NCBI GenBank assembly: GCA_004352715.1
Contig: SCFE01000093.1
Location: 1,661,912-1,725,911, forward strand
Reading direction: 5' to 3'
Origin: Hofstenia miamia
Lineage: Eukaryota; Xenacoelomorpha; Acoela
Length of the DNA: 64,000 nucleotides
In this document: piece by piece, positions 34,290 to 47,364 of the stretch
Layout of the letters: every line of letters begins with the position of its first letter
Numbering within the stretch: the stretch's first letter is position 1
The notes under the pieces: generated by a model
What the model was told of the DNA's origin: nothing
What the model saw: only the letters and a program-made list of their open reading frames with translations
Databases searched by the model: none
Made by a program: the position numbers and the translations under genes

Positions 34290-37148
34290 ATTAAAACAAA
34301 AACACTATTTGATTTTTACAATATTGGTCAGTGATATTTTAGTTTATTCAATAACATAAATCTTGTTAAATATTCAATAAATGACCTGCATACTAACTTT
34401 GTTTAGTTATTTCTAATATCATATCAAATATAAACTCCTACTACATTAAGCAAATACTATATGAATATATTTTGGTCAAAAAACACCATGTTCTAGTTTC
34501 CATAGAGATTATAATTTCACAATAATGTGTACCAGTGAAGAAAATGGAGCAGTGAATTAACTAAAAAAATAAATTTGAGAAAAAATATTCAGCAAATAAA
34601 TAATGAAAGAATATTGTTTTCTTAAAATTCTTTGTTCTATTTAATAATTCATGTCTATGGAAAATAGTCATGTTTTGGTTTTTCATTTTAAATATATTGT
34701 TACATTATTGATGATGCTTCTTTGTATTAGAAAACCTATTTGTTCAATATCATATTAAAGAATGTATCAAAAGCTTTGCATGTAGATCTTTATAGCAATC
34801 AGTGGTGCTTTATTCCAGAGCAGAAAAAGATCATAATCATTTGTGATTTTCATGTGTTAGAAGTATGCACTTTTCAATGAATAGAAATGGAAAATACAGA
34901 TATCTCATTCTATGCTTCCCCAATGATGATAAACTTTTTAGCACTGTTTGAGCTAATACTTTGTACTGATTTCAATCACAAATTACATGTAAAGCTGGGG
35001 GTGTGGCTTAGATCTTGAAATACATCTACATATAGAAATATTGGCATGCCTTTGAGCCCTTAATTTAATGTCTTTGCTTACATCAATTGTACTAATTTGA
35101 ATATTGCTTAAATTTTTAAGTTATAGGAGAGTTTTTACCATAGTTAAATGAATTTAAAAGCCATTGCTGTTTTTCACTATATTATTAATTCATTATTTTA
35201 AGAAAATGTATACACACTTTGTTGGGGGAACATTATTATTATACTTGTTTTACAAATTTCTTAGTGATTCTACCTCTCAAATCCTTTATAAATGCTTTAT
35301 TATCAAAACAAATTATTTATTGTGTAGATTTATTTGCCCTGTTTTTTAACCATAGATTTGATTATTTCATGTGAGTGATTGTGAGCCTTGTGTTTTTTTA
35401 CAATTATTGAATAAAGGAACTATTAATTTAGCATATGGAATCAGAAGATGGTTTGTCATTAATAATTGCTGGCTAATCTTGTCACACATTGCCTTGGCAT
35501 GAAGAATTCAAAATGATAATTGGCATAATTGACATAAAAGAAAGACACAAATTGGTTACAAGTCAAAGATTAAAGGCATTATTATTTTGGACTGTTGATT
35601 TAAAATGCATCTACATTCAAATAACCAGGAATGTTGATACTTTTGTTTTCACTGGCTATGTACATTATATTTCACAGTTAACTGAACATGTTTTAAAATT
35701 TTCACTTTAAATGAGTTTATATGTATTGATTTCTGATATGTTGTTGAGTGTTTTGTTTTAATTGCATATGCTTAAATATTATACACATTGATTTTTGCTT
35801 AATTGTATATCTTGTTTAATTGCATGCATCTTAAATTTCCTATTTCTACAACTTATTGATTAAATTATATACATTGATTTTAACTTTTTTGTGCCATTTG
35901 GATGATATTAACCAAATATGTATTAAATTTTCAAATCATAGTAGAGTTTACACCATAGTTAAATGATTTTATAGATGTATTTTTTCACTATATTGACCAA
36001 TAAATTATTAGTTTGAAATTTTCTCAAAATTCTTGGCAATCTGTCTTCTAAATACCATGTGCCTGTATTCTTGAAACACTATTTACTATCCATTTACAAG
36101 CATTTGTACATTTAGAAGGCAATCTCAACATGGAATTTTGACTAGTTTAACAATTGGAAATCATATCTACTAATGGGAAAAAAGTTGACATCAATGACAA
36201 GATAGTGAATAACAAATGTGTCATCATTTCAATACCAACTACAATGAGAATGGATAATGAATTCATGCATTAAAGTTACCAAAGCAGTGAAAACCAGAAA
36301 ACTCATGTAATTTATACTGTAATATCCTCTACCAGGCATTATCACTGTTTATCTACTGTTACTTTATAATGTTAGCTGTGTTATTGCAGGTAAGGATTTA
36401 CTTGTTGTTACTGCTTGACTAGTTTCTTCTGTTAACTTATGTAACCTAGAATTAACTGCTCACTTTTTAGGTGATGAAGCCATGTGGTAACCTCTATAAT
36501 GATCTCCTAGTGGGCATCTGCCCAAAGCAGATCTCCACATCCAGTTTCACCATNCCACTTCTCAGCTCAATCAAGATAGCTTATGTGTACCCTACATTAG
36601 CTTGGTGCTTACTCAAGACATGACACAACTCAACTTAAACTCTATTGTGTGAAAGTGTTATATCTATTTGCAACCTGAACTGTTACTAGTTGTTCATTAA
36701 ATATTACATATAGCCATTACTGAAATATATTGGCTTATTTAAATACATTCTATTTGAACAACTTCCTAAATTACATTTATAATTTACTACATGTACAGTC
36801 ACTTTATTGGTCGATTATGGGTCATAAATTTGGATCTAAAATAGTATTAAGATAATTCCTAAGGTTTGGTAATCCAACCATTTGCTGACAGTTAATTATC
36901 TAATACATGTAGAAGTGAAATGCTAGTTGGCTAATCAAGAGAAAACCCCTACACCTAACATATGTGCACTTTTGGGATCTGGCACAGAGACCCTAGAATC
37001 GTTCCCTGTGATGTATCCAGACCACTACTAAACACCACTCAATTAGCTTGACATCATACTAAATATTCAAACTGTTAATGTGAAACAAAATAAGAATTCT
37101 AAGTAAATTTCTTTATCAACTTCTTACAGTGTTTTTTTTTATTTATAG
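34290..37148. other. AT-rich noncoding stretch
   Basis: No gene recognised. Two diverged direct repeats sharing CCATAGTTAAATGA occur at about 35105-35185 and 35920-35995. A GCAG|GTAAGG at about 36390 looks like a splice donor, but no frame leads into it. One N at 36554. Confidence 0.4.
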
Positions 37149-37492
37149 TATTTCCAAAAGAAGTACCTGTCAATTCAAATTTAAACTTTCTGCCAAGATG
37201 GCGGCTAAAAATAATGTAAGCGTCATTTAGTCAAAAGTCTTTTTATTGACAGACACAAATATCTCTTTTTTGACACATGTTGTTTCTTAGTTGCATTTTA
37301 CAAATAAATCTGAAATAATAACAATTGATTAATTACAACATTTTTAATCAACTTCTTTTTGATCTTAATCTCTTCTTGTGACGTTTGCAGCTTATTTCTG
37401 ATTTCATTTGGATGATGCTACAATACAGCCACACAAGACTCATAAACCAAATAATACTGAAAAAAAATGTGCAAAATCAACAAAAGGTGTAA
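37149..37492 (+). CDS. candidate spliced small ORF (39 residues) or 5' exons of an unknown gene
   Basis: A TTTATAG acceptor precedes an exon in which GCCAAGATGGCGGC places an ATG (37198-37200) in strong context. Six codons later comes a GTAAGC donor (37216). The next good acceptor, TTTGCAG at 37390, continues the same frame for 33 codons to TAA (37490-37492). The conceptual 39-residue product has no known family and no clear signal peptide. The ATG overlaps a YY1-type motif, which is often found at start codons or just downstream of transcription starts. The second exon choice is a guess; the true partner may lie elsewhere. Confidence 0.3.
37193..37206 (+). promoter_or_regulatory. YY1/Pho-like motif overlapping a start codon
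   Basis: CCAAGATGGCGGCT contains the AAGATGGCGGC core recognised by YY1-family zinc-finger proteins. In animals this element often marks the region just downstream of a transcription start. Its binding here is inference. Confidence 0.45.
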
Positions 37493-40251
37493 CAATATAC
37501 AAATGTGTACAACCCTGAAAATTTGTGTAAACTAAAAAGAACTGCAAAGAGAAGACCATTGTGTAAAACTAATATTATAATAGTATATTAATGACAGTAT
37601 GTATATGTATAAATTATAATAGCATTGCATGTATAATTTTTTGGAAAATGTAATTGTATTTATCATATAAGTCTATATTTAATATATGCCAGGATTTTTT
37701 AAATATGATAAATATTTTTTCTGTTTTGCATTTATGAAAAATGTAAATAGCAATATATTTGAAAAACAAATTTTAACCTTTTGCATGTAAAGTATAGTCC
37801 CTAAAAATGAATTAAATTTTGTACCTAGGCTTGCTAAGCAATAGAAATGCATTGAATTTTTTACAGATAAAAAGATTAATAATTAGTCAACAATGTATAA
37901 TCACAATGTGATGTTGTCTCAATTAGTCAGTAAACAATGCCATGTATATTAACAAAAAATAGATGTATACAAACATGTAAACATGCAAACTAAATTAGGC
38001 CACAGTAAATATCACAAAGGTAGTAAGTACATGTTTAATCAGTCAACACACAATGACTATGCAATTTCCATGACATCACTATGATACCTTCATCAATATC
38101 CATGAGCTGACAGGGTTCAAAGTCCCCTGTCAACCAATCAGAAAAAAGTGAGATCTCCTTCCACTCAATTCTTTACCACTTAGAAAAAGTGTGATCAACT
38201 ATGAGTTTCTTTTACTACTGCAAGCATTTTGCTCAATTCGTGAAAACTCAATTTTGATTTGTGTTTATAAATAATCTATCTTCTTAGATATATTTCTTTT
38301 ATTCAAATATGTTTTTAATACATATTTATAGACTTATGATTGGGAAATTAAACTAAGCCTAGATAAATGTCTTGTATGAACCTTGCTTTTGAACACATTG
38401 TTGAATATACTTCTTCATTATATTGATCATATACTTTTGAAAAGTGAAACTATGTGTAGGACATTTATAATGCTGTTAATAGAAAAGTGATGTGCTCAAG
38501 GATTTGCCAGACAGACGTGGGCCTCGAATATTTAGGCCCACTAAACCTTAAGCCCTTCTGAATACAGCACTACCCATTATTGCCAACTCAACACATTTTA
38601 GGCTCATTTTTATAATGCATATCAAAATATTTTCTTTAATATGTCATTTTGCTTCATCAAAATATAGTATAATAGATCTTCAAGTATGATCTAAACACTT
38701 AAATTGAAATTTAGAAAAGTGTATAATACTGTAGAATTGGTGGCTAGGGACTATAGCAGCAAGACTAAGGAACTAATTGACTCTGCAGAAGGTTACACAA
38801 AAAGCCTTAATAGAGCAGCCATGATTCTAATAAAATAGCAATAGGAGATATAACAAACATTGGTAATTCATCCATTGTAACTTGTAACTGTTTAGAAAGA
38901 AAACATCCAGGATGACCAATTCATATGGCTTCCAGCCAAAGTGCTACCTGAGGGGGGAGGCAGTTCATGACTTGAGTGTGCAGTGCTACCCTAATTTTCT
39001 CGTACTTTATTATCTAGCTCATTTCAAATATAACAGTCTTGTAATTGCTCCTATTTCTCAGCTCACTATTAAATAGCACATAATTGCTGTGCATTCACAT
39101 TAACAAGTGGTATAGTATCATCACAGTGTATCAAAGTTATTGGTGCATGTTGAAAATGAACAAAGGTCTTATTGCTCCTACACATAGCTGTAACCTATTA
39201 CAGACCACGATTCGGGCTTTTAACTGTCCAAAAGCCATGACGCGTCAAATCAGTTTGCAGTTAACAGTACTCCCAAATAGTCGCTGTGACTTAACCAATC
39301 ATTATTATAAAAATGATATGATCAAAAGAAAAAGTAAATATCAAAGAGAGTTAAGCATGTTGAGGTGAGATAAACTCTATTTCTGCTCAATTGCTACATT
39401 GTTTTCCCTATTTATACAAAGTTCAAATAATTACCTGCCTTTGTTTACAACTTAAATCATATGATTACAATTCCCTCTCAAATTCAAATGAGCAACAAAA
39501 ACACTTATTACAACATTGAGGGGACATAATTATAGCAACGTAAACTAAACTCGAAAATAACGAGTTGACCTCAAAGTGACGTAATCACTACGAATTGCAA
39601 AATACGAATTAAATCAAATTAAAAATAAAAATTTTCCAAAGTCCCCAAGTGACTCTACAATGCTAATGTAAAATTTTCAAAATGTAAATGTTATTTTTCA
39701 ACAATAATTATAACGTATATAAAATTGAATGTATTTGTGTGCACTGTTACAGAATAGTCAATTTTTTAACCCAGCTCTTATCCATCTCTGAGAATTTGAT
39801 AACCGCGCTTTCCAAGAGAATTATATTTCAATAGTTAATTGAGTACTATTATGGCATGACTTGTTGCCCAATACTCCTACGCTTCAATAACTTAATATGT
39901 TATATTTTAAAAAATTCATGCTATCTACTCGGCTTGAAAAGTTGCACAACAGCCCTTCCCACGCATTCCAAGAATGTTCCAATACATCTTTACAATTTGA
40001 AAATTAAAATACTAGTTGATTTATGATTACAGCAATTGCATTTTCGCTAACTGTAATTACAGTACCCCTTTATAATTATAACTATCATTATGTATAAAGA
40101 ATTTCAGAAAGACTTGATTAAACCAGGATAAAGTATACATTATAGTACTTGTGAGCAACTGAAAAATAATTCATAATTTGAATGACTACAGCGATGCTAA
40201 AAAAATTATTGCGACTACTTGTACCTAGTTTTTGAAATATTTGTAATTAAA
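37493..40251. other. AT-rich noncoding stretch
   Basis: No gene recognised. Small perfect hairpins occur at 38108-38132 (TGACAGGG/CCCTGTCA) and about 38518-38542 (GTGGGCCT/AGGCCCAC). Confidence 0.4.
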
Positions 40252-40375
40252 ATGTTGCTCATTTCCTGAAACATTCTCGAAACATTTTCTGTCACACAAT
40301 GACAACATTCCTGGAACATTCCCCTGCCGCCATTTGCCACACTCCAGATACATTTTTTTAACATTTAGGCAACAT
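40252..40375. mobile_element. 124-bp MITE-like repeat
   Basis: Ends ATGTTGC (40252-40258) and GCAACAT (40369-40375) are 7-bp perfect inverted repeats. The interior, read on the minus strand, repeats variants of GGAATGTTcC at least four times. Both features suggest a tiny non-autonomous element; no target duplication is evident. Confidence 0.4.
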
Positions 40376-40830
40376 ATCAAAAGGTGTATCAAATCAAGGG
40401 AATACAATCAGTAAGGTGGCTTTGATATCAATAAGACAACACAAGTACGTATTATCAAACTTGAAAAAAAAATTGAATTGGGTATCAGATAATGTCCGAG
40501 AAATGTGGAAATTGTTAGATTAGAGAGTATCAGTGAAATACAAGAAATTGATTAATATTCAATATAGATTACATTCCACATGTGCAATCTCAACATTATT
40601 TTTTACAGATCTAAAAAAATTCTTCACAAGTAGGTTAAATATCCGTAAAATTTGCATATTTATTTTTGGAAAAAGATATATGAAAGAGTAAAACAAAACT
40701 ATTAAATCAAAAATACTTGAGAGTAACATGAAATAAATTTGTAAACAATAACCATGCTTACTTAAATGCTGAAAATATTTCCATTCATTTAAATATAACA
40801 TTTGAAAAATAGACTACACTGCTAAAGCTC

Positions 40831-40836
40831 TTTATT
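40831..40836 (-). terminator. polyadenylation signal of the innexin gene
   Basis: AATAAA on the minus strand, 17 nt beyond the innexin stop codon. Confidence 0.6.
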
Positions 40837-40853
40837 AATAGCATTGAGGTCTG

Positions 40854-43800
40854 TTAAAAATATTTTGGAGCAAATCCTGCATAATCACCAGCAGATACTT
40901 TTCGGCTTAAATCTAACTTCAGAGCCTCCTTTTCCTTAGAATGAATTTCAATTATTGGGATGTCGGACATATCTCCACAATTCTTATGTTTGTTAGTAAA
41001 GCATTTAGAAAAAAAGTCTTTTAACTTAGACCTACTTTTTTTAGGTGCAGGACTATTTTCATCATTGTCATCGTCATCACGCTCAAATGAGACTCCCTTT
41101 TTAAAAGGAATATCTTCATTGCTAAAAATGCTCATTGATCTATGACTTGATTTTGAATAAGTTCTAGAAACTCTGTTATCACTGTTTTCTATTTTTTCAT
41201 TTTGAGCAGCGTATTTCTCTCTCCATTTCGAAATTTCAGCCTGTGTGCTTTCTGAATCTACATAAATTTCAAACAATGAAGATATTATTTCAGATGTTAT
41301 TAAGCAATTGGTGTTGATGGATATCAATCTCAGCAAGAAAATACCATCCGGCCTTAAAAATTCATGGATGAAGTGTCTTACAATTTTTTTGAGAATTTTT
41401 AATCCATATTTACTCTCAGTTGGCTCGATTTTATTCATTAGGATCAAGTGTTTCATTACATAAGATGATCTGTTTCTAGCGAATGCAATTCTATAAAACC
41501 ATAATGCTGAGTTTACAAAGGTAATAAGGAATAGAACAAATATCCATAACCAGAGAAATAGAAAAATCTTTTCGTTGAACAGATTGATTGGAAGTACACA
41601 CTGTACAGTAAAATTATGATTTTGACCCAAAGAACGCACCGTAAAGTCACAGTATGTGATTAAAGGAAAAATTGGCGACTGACGAATCTTCGTATTCTTT
41701 CTCAATCCAGACAATACGTTTGATATTTTTGTGCCATTTAAAAGGGAATAGTAATATTCAAAAATTCCCATTGCGTCGGGTGATGTCTCTTTCCCTTGTA
41801 GAAAAATATCGATCCAGTAGGCTTCAAACATTGATATCGTTACATAGGTTAATTTTGTCGAAATGTATACGAGCCAAACTGATAGTCCATATCTGCGTCC
41901 AAAATAGAATATAAAGCAACGAAATTTATAACCTAAGCTTCGACGCCATTCGCAGAAAAAGTTGTGATCGATGTCTACAGAATTTTTCAGGTATTTTTCA
42001 ATGTGATAAGCAACTTGTCTTAACGGAGGATCCCTGGTTTCAGGATTAACGGCATTGTCAAATGAAGTAAGAAGATCAACAATAGCATTTATATCAACAA
42101 AATGATGAGAGAAGACATGATACCAAAGAGCTCTTGGCACATAATATAGAACAGATAATCCAATGAACATCATTGGTAACCATTGGTAATATGTTATGTT
42201 ATAAGTTGAATGCATTTCTCTTCCCTTTTCAATAGTTGTGGACATTGGTAGGAAGTATGTGTTTTGAACAAGACACAAATTGTTTGTGTAATCTATCCAA
42301 GAACCCGCGAAATATGTTGGAGTCCAGCATCTAAAAAATTGATAAATTATTAATGGTAACCTTAGTAAAAAAGTAAAAAAATATTATAATTGTACTTGAG
42401 TGAAATGAAATTTGAAGTAAAGTATGTTAATGTTGGAAAAGACATTCTCCAAATATCCGTTTTTGATATCATAAACACACCACAACACACGTTTTGCATA
42501 CCTTAAATATATTGAACAAATGCTGTGTTCTCAACCAGCCTTGGTTCTACTAAAGTCGATTACAATTCAAAATTTCCTCAATTATTTTATTGATATACAT
42601 TTAGTGGCATAATCTACATTCTACACATATGCTTGTGATGGTAATGCTTTTGTAATTTTGCAGTATGCCAAAAACAACACAATGTTTAAATAGAAGAATA
42701 TATCTTCTTTTTTACGTAGATGGTGTAATAATATACACAATCAACTAATGCAAATTTATCTATATAAAAAAATTTTATTTTAAAAAAACAAAAAAATCTA
42801 AATATAATATATTGCCTATATATAATGATATTTTAAATCGTGGCTTGTGAAAGGCCGTATTTTGCGGAAAAAATGTTACGGTTCAACGCGATGGCAAGAA
42901 TATTGGGCCAGCTTATCTAAGACGATGATAGAAATATGTTATGCAGGATGTATTCTAAAAATGAAATTATAGAAGTTTATTCCTAAAACAACTGGGTATA
43001 GTTGGATGGGTAGAAAAATCATGATTTCATGTATCCTACTGTGACTATATCTTAAAAGTTGAATTAATGATTCATGCAGTTTCACACTATCGAGCGAAAG
43101 CATTAGTTGCTACCCTTAAAATGTGAGTCTGCAACTAACAGAAACTTAGTTTTTTTAATTATTGAATTTGATTCCGTCGACGATAATTCCAGGCTTACCT
43201 GAAGCTACATATATTTCTGCTATCGTAATATCAATTTGCGAATTGCCAGTATTAACCTTAAACAACTAGGTGTCATTTTTGGAAAGCAGCAGTATGAGCT
43301 AGGATGGACCCGAACCCACCACATTCAAAATAATCCCTAACCAAACCCGACTCCGACAATTTGATGCCCTAACCTGGCAAGGGCCGGCCAAAACTCAAAA
43401 TCAGGTCGGTCTTAACTAAGTACCCAATGTCACTCTGTAGTATGGCTGAGACCGGGCTTGAAGAAATTGACACAGTACCGTGGACAGAGCAGGGCATATT
43501 TTTGTTTCAAACTCAGCCCTATTCTCTTATTGAAAATTTGACAAAAGTGTGTTGGTGTGCCTGGAGTACTTGAAAAAATAAGATTCGGATATTTAACGTT
43601 TAGGCACTCAAGAGATTTAAAGGCCATGGGAGCAACAATAACTGAACTTATCTATTTATTTTATGCAGATAAACCATGTAAACAATGTAGATAAACAATG
43701 TAAATGATATTTCTGGTATTTAAGCATCATAGGCTCATATATTAAAATTATTTCAAATTAAAATATTTTATGCAATTCATTGGCTATATACAATTTCAAT

Positions 43801-46800
43801 TCAGTACTACATGATGATTTTATTAATATAAACCAAGCTTCAATAGTGCGATGAAAGTAACACAGCTAAATTAAGGAAACATATTTGTAAAGCTAATTCA
43901 ATACACAAGCATTAAGCACGCAATCAGAAACGCTTTATGCTTAGAGTGGAATCCCCACTTCATACCAAAGTTGAAACTGGGTTAGACATCGGATCTACAC
44001 TACATATCTACGGGAACAGTAATTTTTGGTCCCGTTTGCAAAAAGTGAATTTTGATGCCGGTCTCTGTTTGGTCTAGGTAATCAGTTGATTTTGCTATGA
44101 AATAGAAATTATTTAATTTACAAAGCATTGTATAGGCTTAATACATCAAAGTTACTAGCAAAATTAATCGAATTATAATATTTTTAAGCGTATGAAATGC
44201 TTAACACACAATATAGGATTAGATTTTTTGATATGATACATATATAGGGATCTGGTCCCAGTATCGTCCCTATCTAGTACCGAAGTCATAATTTTACCTC
44301 CAGTATTTAGTCTTGATCCCTGCAGGACCAGCACCAGCTACAAATTCCACAGACCTCAAATCCACATCCAACTTAAACCAAATCGGGTTAAATTCACAGC
44401 CAAATCCAAACCCAGCTTAATTGGAGTAAAGTATAAAAATACATTTTGCATAACAATCTAGGCTCATTTTTAGTTTAGTTGAGGTGTTAGCAAACAAATG
44501 TAACATACTGGGAAGAAACACTGGTATCACGAATTAATCTTTTGTATAATATAGTAACTAAATAATTTCAAAGGTGAGATTGAAGAGATATTATTTAGAT
44601 CAAAATTTGTAGACAGCCATAAAGAAGCAACCAATGGAGAAATATGTGTAGCTTTCTTCCAAATGAATATAATAATCATCTATGCCTTAATATGTACAAC
44701 AAGGGGTTCTGCAAGACTAACATTTGTGTATTCAGTTATGCTGGCTGTTCTGGTCATTACTTCTAATCTCTAATACAATGCATTTTTACATTTTTAATCA
44801 TTTATGAATTGTTCAAAATTTATTCAAAAAAATACATTGGCATTCACCGTTATTGCAAGCTGTCAAACTCAGGCTTTGGTAAATTATTGCTAGTCCTATC
44901 TTTGAACACCAATTTTTTCTGCTGACTTGGTACACTTATTTTTCTACAATATTGCATGAATTTAGTGTTTCGATGATAATTCTTTGCTCCAATTCCATGC
45001 ATTGTGGTCCTGTCCCATTGAAATATTTCCCCCACAAAACCCATGTACCTAGTACTATTGGATGATTAAAAAATCACTAGATGTGATATGTATCAGTAAT
45101 AACAAAGGAACCTGGTGGGCTATTGTAAATAAAATGGTTACATGGGTATTTAGTGGGGAACCTATTGCATATTTGGTTAGGTAGAGATAGAAATGAGAGA
45201 GGATTAAGCTATCCTAATGGCTAACATGATGAGGCCATTGAATTGATAAATTTTGCAACTAATAATACAAATATTATATTTCTTAAAATTTGAATTTTCC
45301 TCCTCCAATTTAGAGTTTCGGATATACTTCGATAGAAATTTTCAAACGAACTTTGTAATAACCCTACAAGCATTTATTTTTCCTTGAGAAAGTCACTAAT
45401 GTGAAAAACAATTACCCAGGCTGATTCCCACCGAACAAAAAATTATCGTTGGCCGCCAGTGGAGGGCTATAATCTTCAGCAGACTTGTTGCTGTGTGTAA
45501 AATATTCTACTAAGAAAAAAAGGAACATGAATGGAATTTTGCAAAATTTAGGGATCTTTATTTAAGAAATTAAGAACTACTGATAAATTTAAAAGTTCTT
45601 TCTGACGATCTGCATTTAAGCTTTTGCTAAGCTATCAAACGATTTATTATCTCAAAATTCTAGATAGAAAAATTATGATCTACAGAAAATAAAATGTAGA
45701 ACATTTATCAACATTTGATGAAGTTCAATGAAATAAAAGCAACACTTACAATATAATATAATCTCTTCCTCTTCCTCAACCTCAACAAGATTTTCATTTT
45801 TAATAAAACTAAGAGAAACTATACTATTAACACTATGCAACATGCACAGGGACAACAGTGGGAAGTCCCGAGATGTAAATGGGCTTGAATTTTCAGGCCC
45901 TACCAAATAACCAAGACATAGACCTGAAGAAATAATAGACGCTTTTGATAAGAGTTTAATATTAGGTCTACATGTTACATATACATCTAGGTTTGGTTAT
46001 AAATGTAGGCCCACACATTCCATCTTTATTGTAATTTCTTAGTGCCCCAAAACAGCCCAAGCCTACCACTTCAGTGAAATTGCAAGTCTAATACATCGCT
46101 ACCCAAGCGCACATACATCTAATCTCTGTTAAAACTATAGTAGAGCAGATGTATAAGTTTTTTTAAAATTATTGAACAGTTAAAATTTACTCTTGCTCAA
46201 ATTTAGATTTTATGTCTAAAATTCTAAGGTTAAGGAAAATCACTGTATACCAAATTTAAGCAAAGTAATTTATTCCTACTATGTTTCAAGCATATTTAAA
46301 GAATATACATACATATTATCAACCTAGCTAACGGAAACTTACTTCTATTAATTACGTAAATATATCAGGTTTTCAAAATTGATTTTGGCTGGATAAATCA
46401 AAAACTTTCTGTAAAAATTTAAAACTGTAAAAATCTAAGCTCGTGAAATTCATTTTTAGATTCATTTTTCGCAATATGTTCAAATATTTTGGAGTTTTGC
46501 CTCGCTTTTAGTAATGACTAAGATGGTCCCACCTGCCAGAATATCCTGTATACGCCCTGCATAATATCTCAGGATATGATACCAGCTGCAGTTCTATAAG
46601 ATTCTCAGATCATTTGTAATCTACTGTATTTATAAAACCATTTAATATTTAAGCATTAAATAATACTTATAATATTATTTTGTGGCCTGTTTCACCTTAA
46701 ATAGATGATCAATAAAATATTTTATTGAATTAGTAAATTCCGAATAATAATGAAAAATTACTGGATGGCTTCTCCAAATCCTTCATACCAAACAGTCAAA

Positions 46801-46913
46801 AGGGAGAATGTAAAAAGAAGTGTTGATGTGTATTTATAATTCATGCGATCGACGAAGTCTTCATCTGATTTGTTAACAGATTTTGTTAAAATATTCCACA
46901 GTCTATCAAACAT
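40854..46913 (-). CDS. innexin gap-junction protein (2 exons)
   Basis: Exons 46913-46762 and 42330-40854 (GTAATT donor, TTTTTAG acceptor, phase 2) give 542 residues. Exon 1 supplies the cytoplasmic N-terminus (DEDFVDRMNYKYTS) and TM1. The junction reads GEAIQ|CW, recreating the first extracellular loop with Cys52 and Cys70 (CWTPTYFAGSW, then NNLCLVQNTYF). YYQWLP at 98-103 and the YVPRALW Pro begin and end TM2. TM3 is about 200-218 and TM4 about 305-326. The second loop has Cys278 and Cys295 (TYCDF; TVQCVLPINLFNEK) and a sequon NFT. The tail is long, with Ser/Arg and acidic stretches (DDDDNDEN) suited to regulation. Innexins assemble in the plasma membrane into gap junctions or hemichannels. 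The 4.4-kb intron holds no recognised gene. The exon-2 start seen without splicing is not a true start. Confidence 0.93.
42331..46761 (-). other. innexin intron
   Basis: 4431-bp intron. It includes CCAAAC/CCGAAC-rich degenerate segments at about 43300-43410 and 44340-44420 that look like decayed repeats. No exon or transposase found inside. Confidence 0.7.
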
Positions 46914-47120
46914 TTTAAACGAATTAGTAGCGTGTTTAAATTACGTGATACATACACAGTTAGAATTTGACAATGAGTCAAAAACAATAGAACTTTGTTC
47001 ATTAAAACGTAGGCTTTTGCATTGATAGGCTTAATAATTTCTAAATATATCTAGATTCTATAACAAGTAAGCCTTCTTCAATGTTAAATTATGTCGTAGT
47101 TTATATTCAAATTTCACAAC

Positions 47121-47364
47121 CAGCGTAGCCAGGGAGGCGTAAGGTGCCATGTTACTTCCCAAATTCTCAAAGTGTGGATTATGAAGTTGAGCATTTTGTA
47201 GAAAATATACTAAAATTTATAGAAAATTATATCAACCCTTATGAGTTTTGTGTCTATAGGCTTCTACATCAGGTTGCGATGTCTTAAAATAAACACTTTG
47301 TAGTTCACATGAACTCATCAAATGCTAATTGGCCTCTCTAATATTTTTTCTGGCTACGCTACTG
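47121..47364. mobile_element. 244-bp hAT-type MITE
   Basis: Left end CAGCGTAGCCAG (47121-47132). The reverse complement of the right end is CAGTAGCGTAGCCAG (47350-47364). The two share AGCGTAGCCAG exactly. The terminus is the same type as the element at 51200-52026, which has an 8-bp target duplication. No duplication is visible here. Confidence 0.6.

Noticed and set aside
38108-38132. TGACAGGG/CCCTGTCA hairpin around GGTTCAAAG, resembling a tRNA T-arm
   Set aside because: No acceptor stem, D-arm or anticodon arm at the right distances; just a short hairpin. No tRNA, rRNA or snRNA gene was recognised anywhere in the window.
40960-41914. Plus-strand ORFs inside the innexin exon
   Set aside because: Antisense shadows of a well-supported coding exon.
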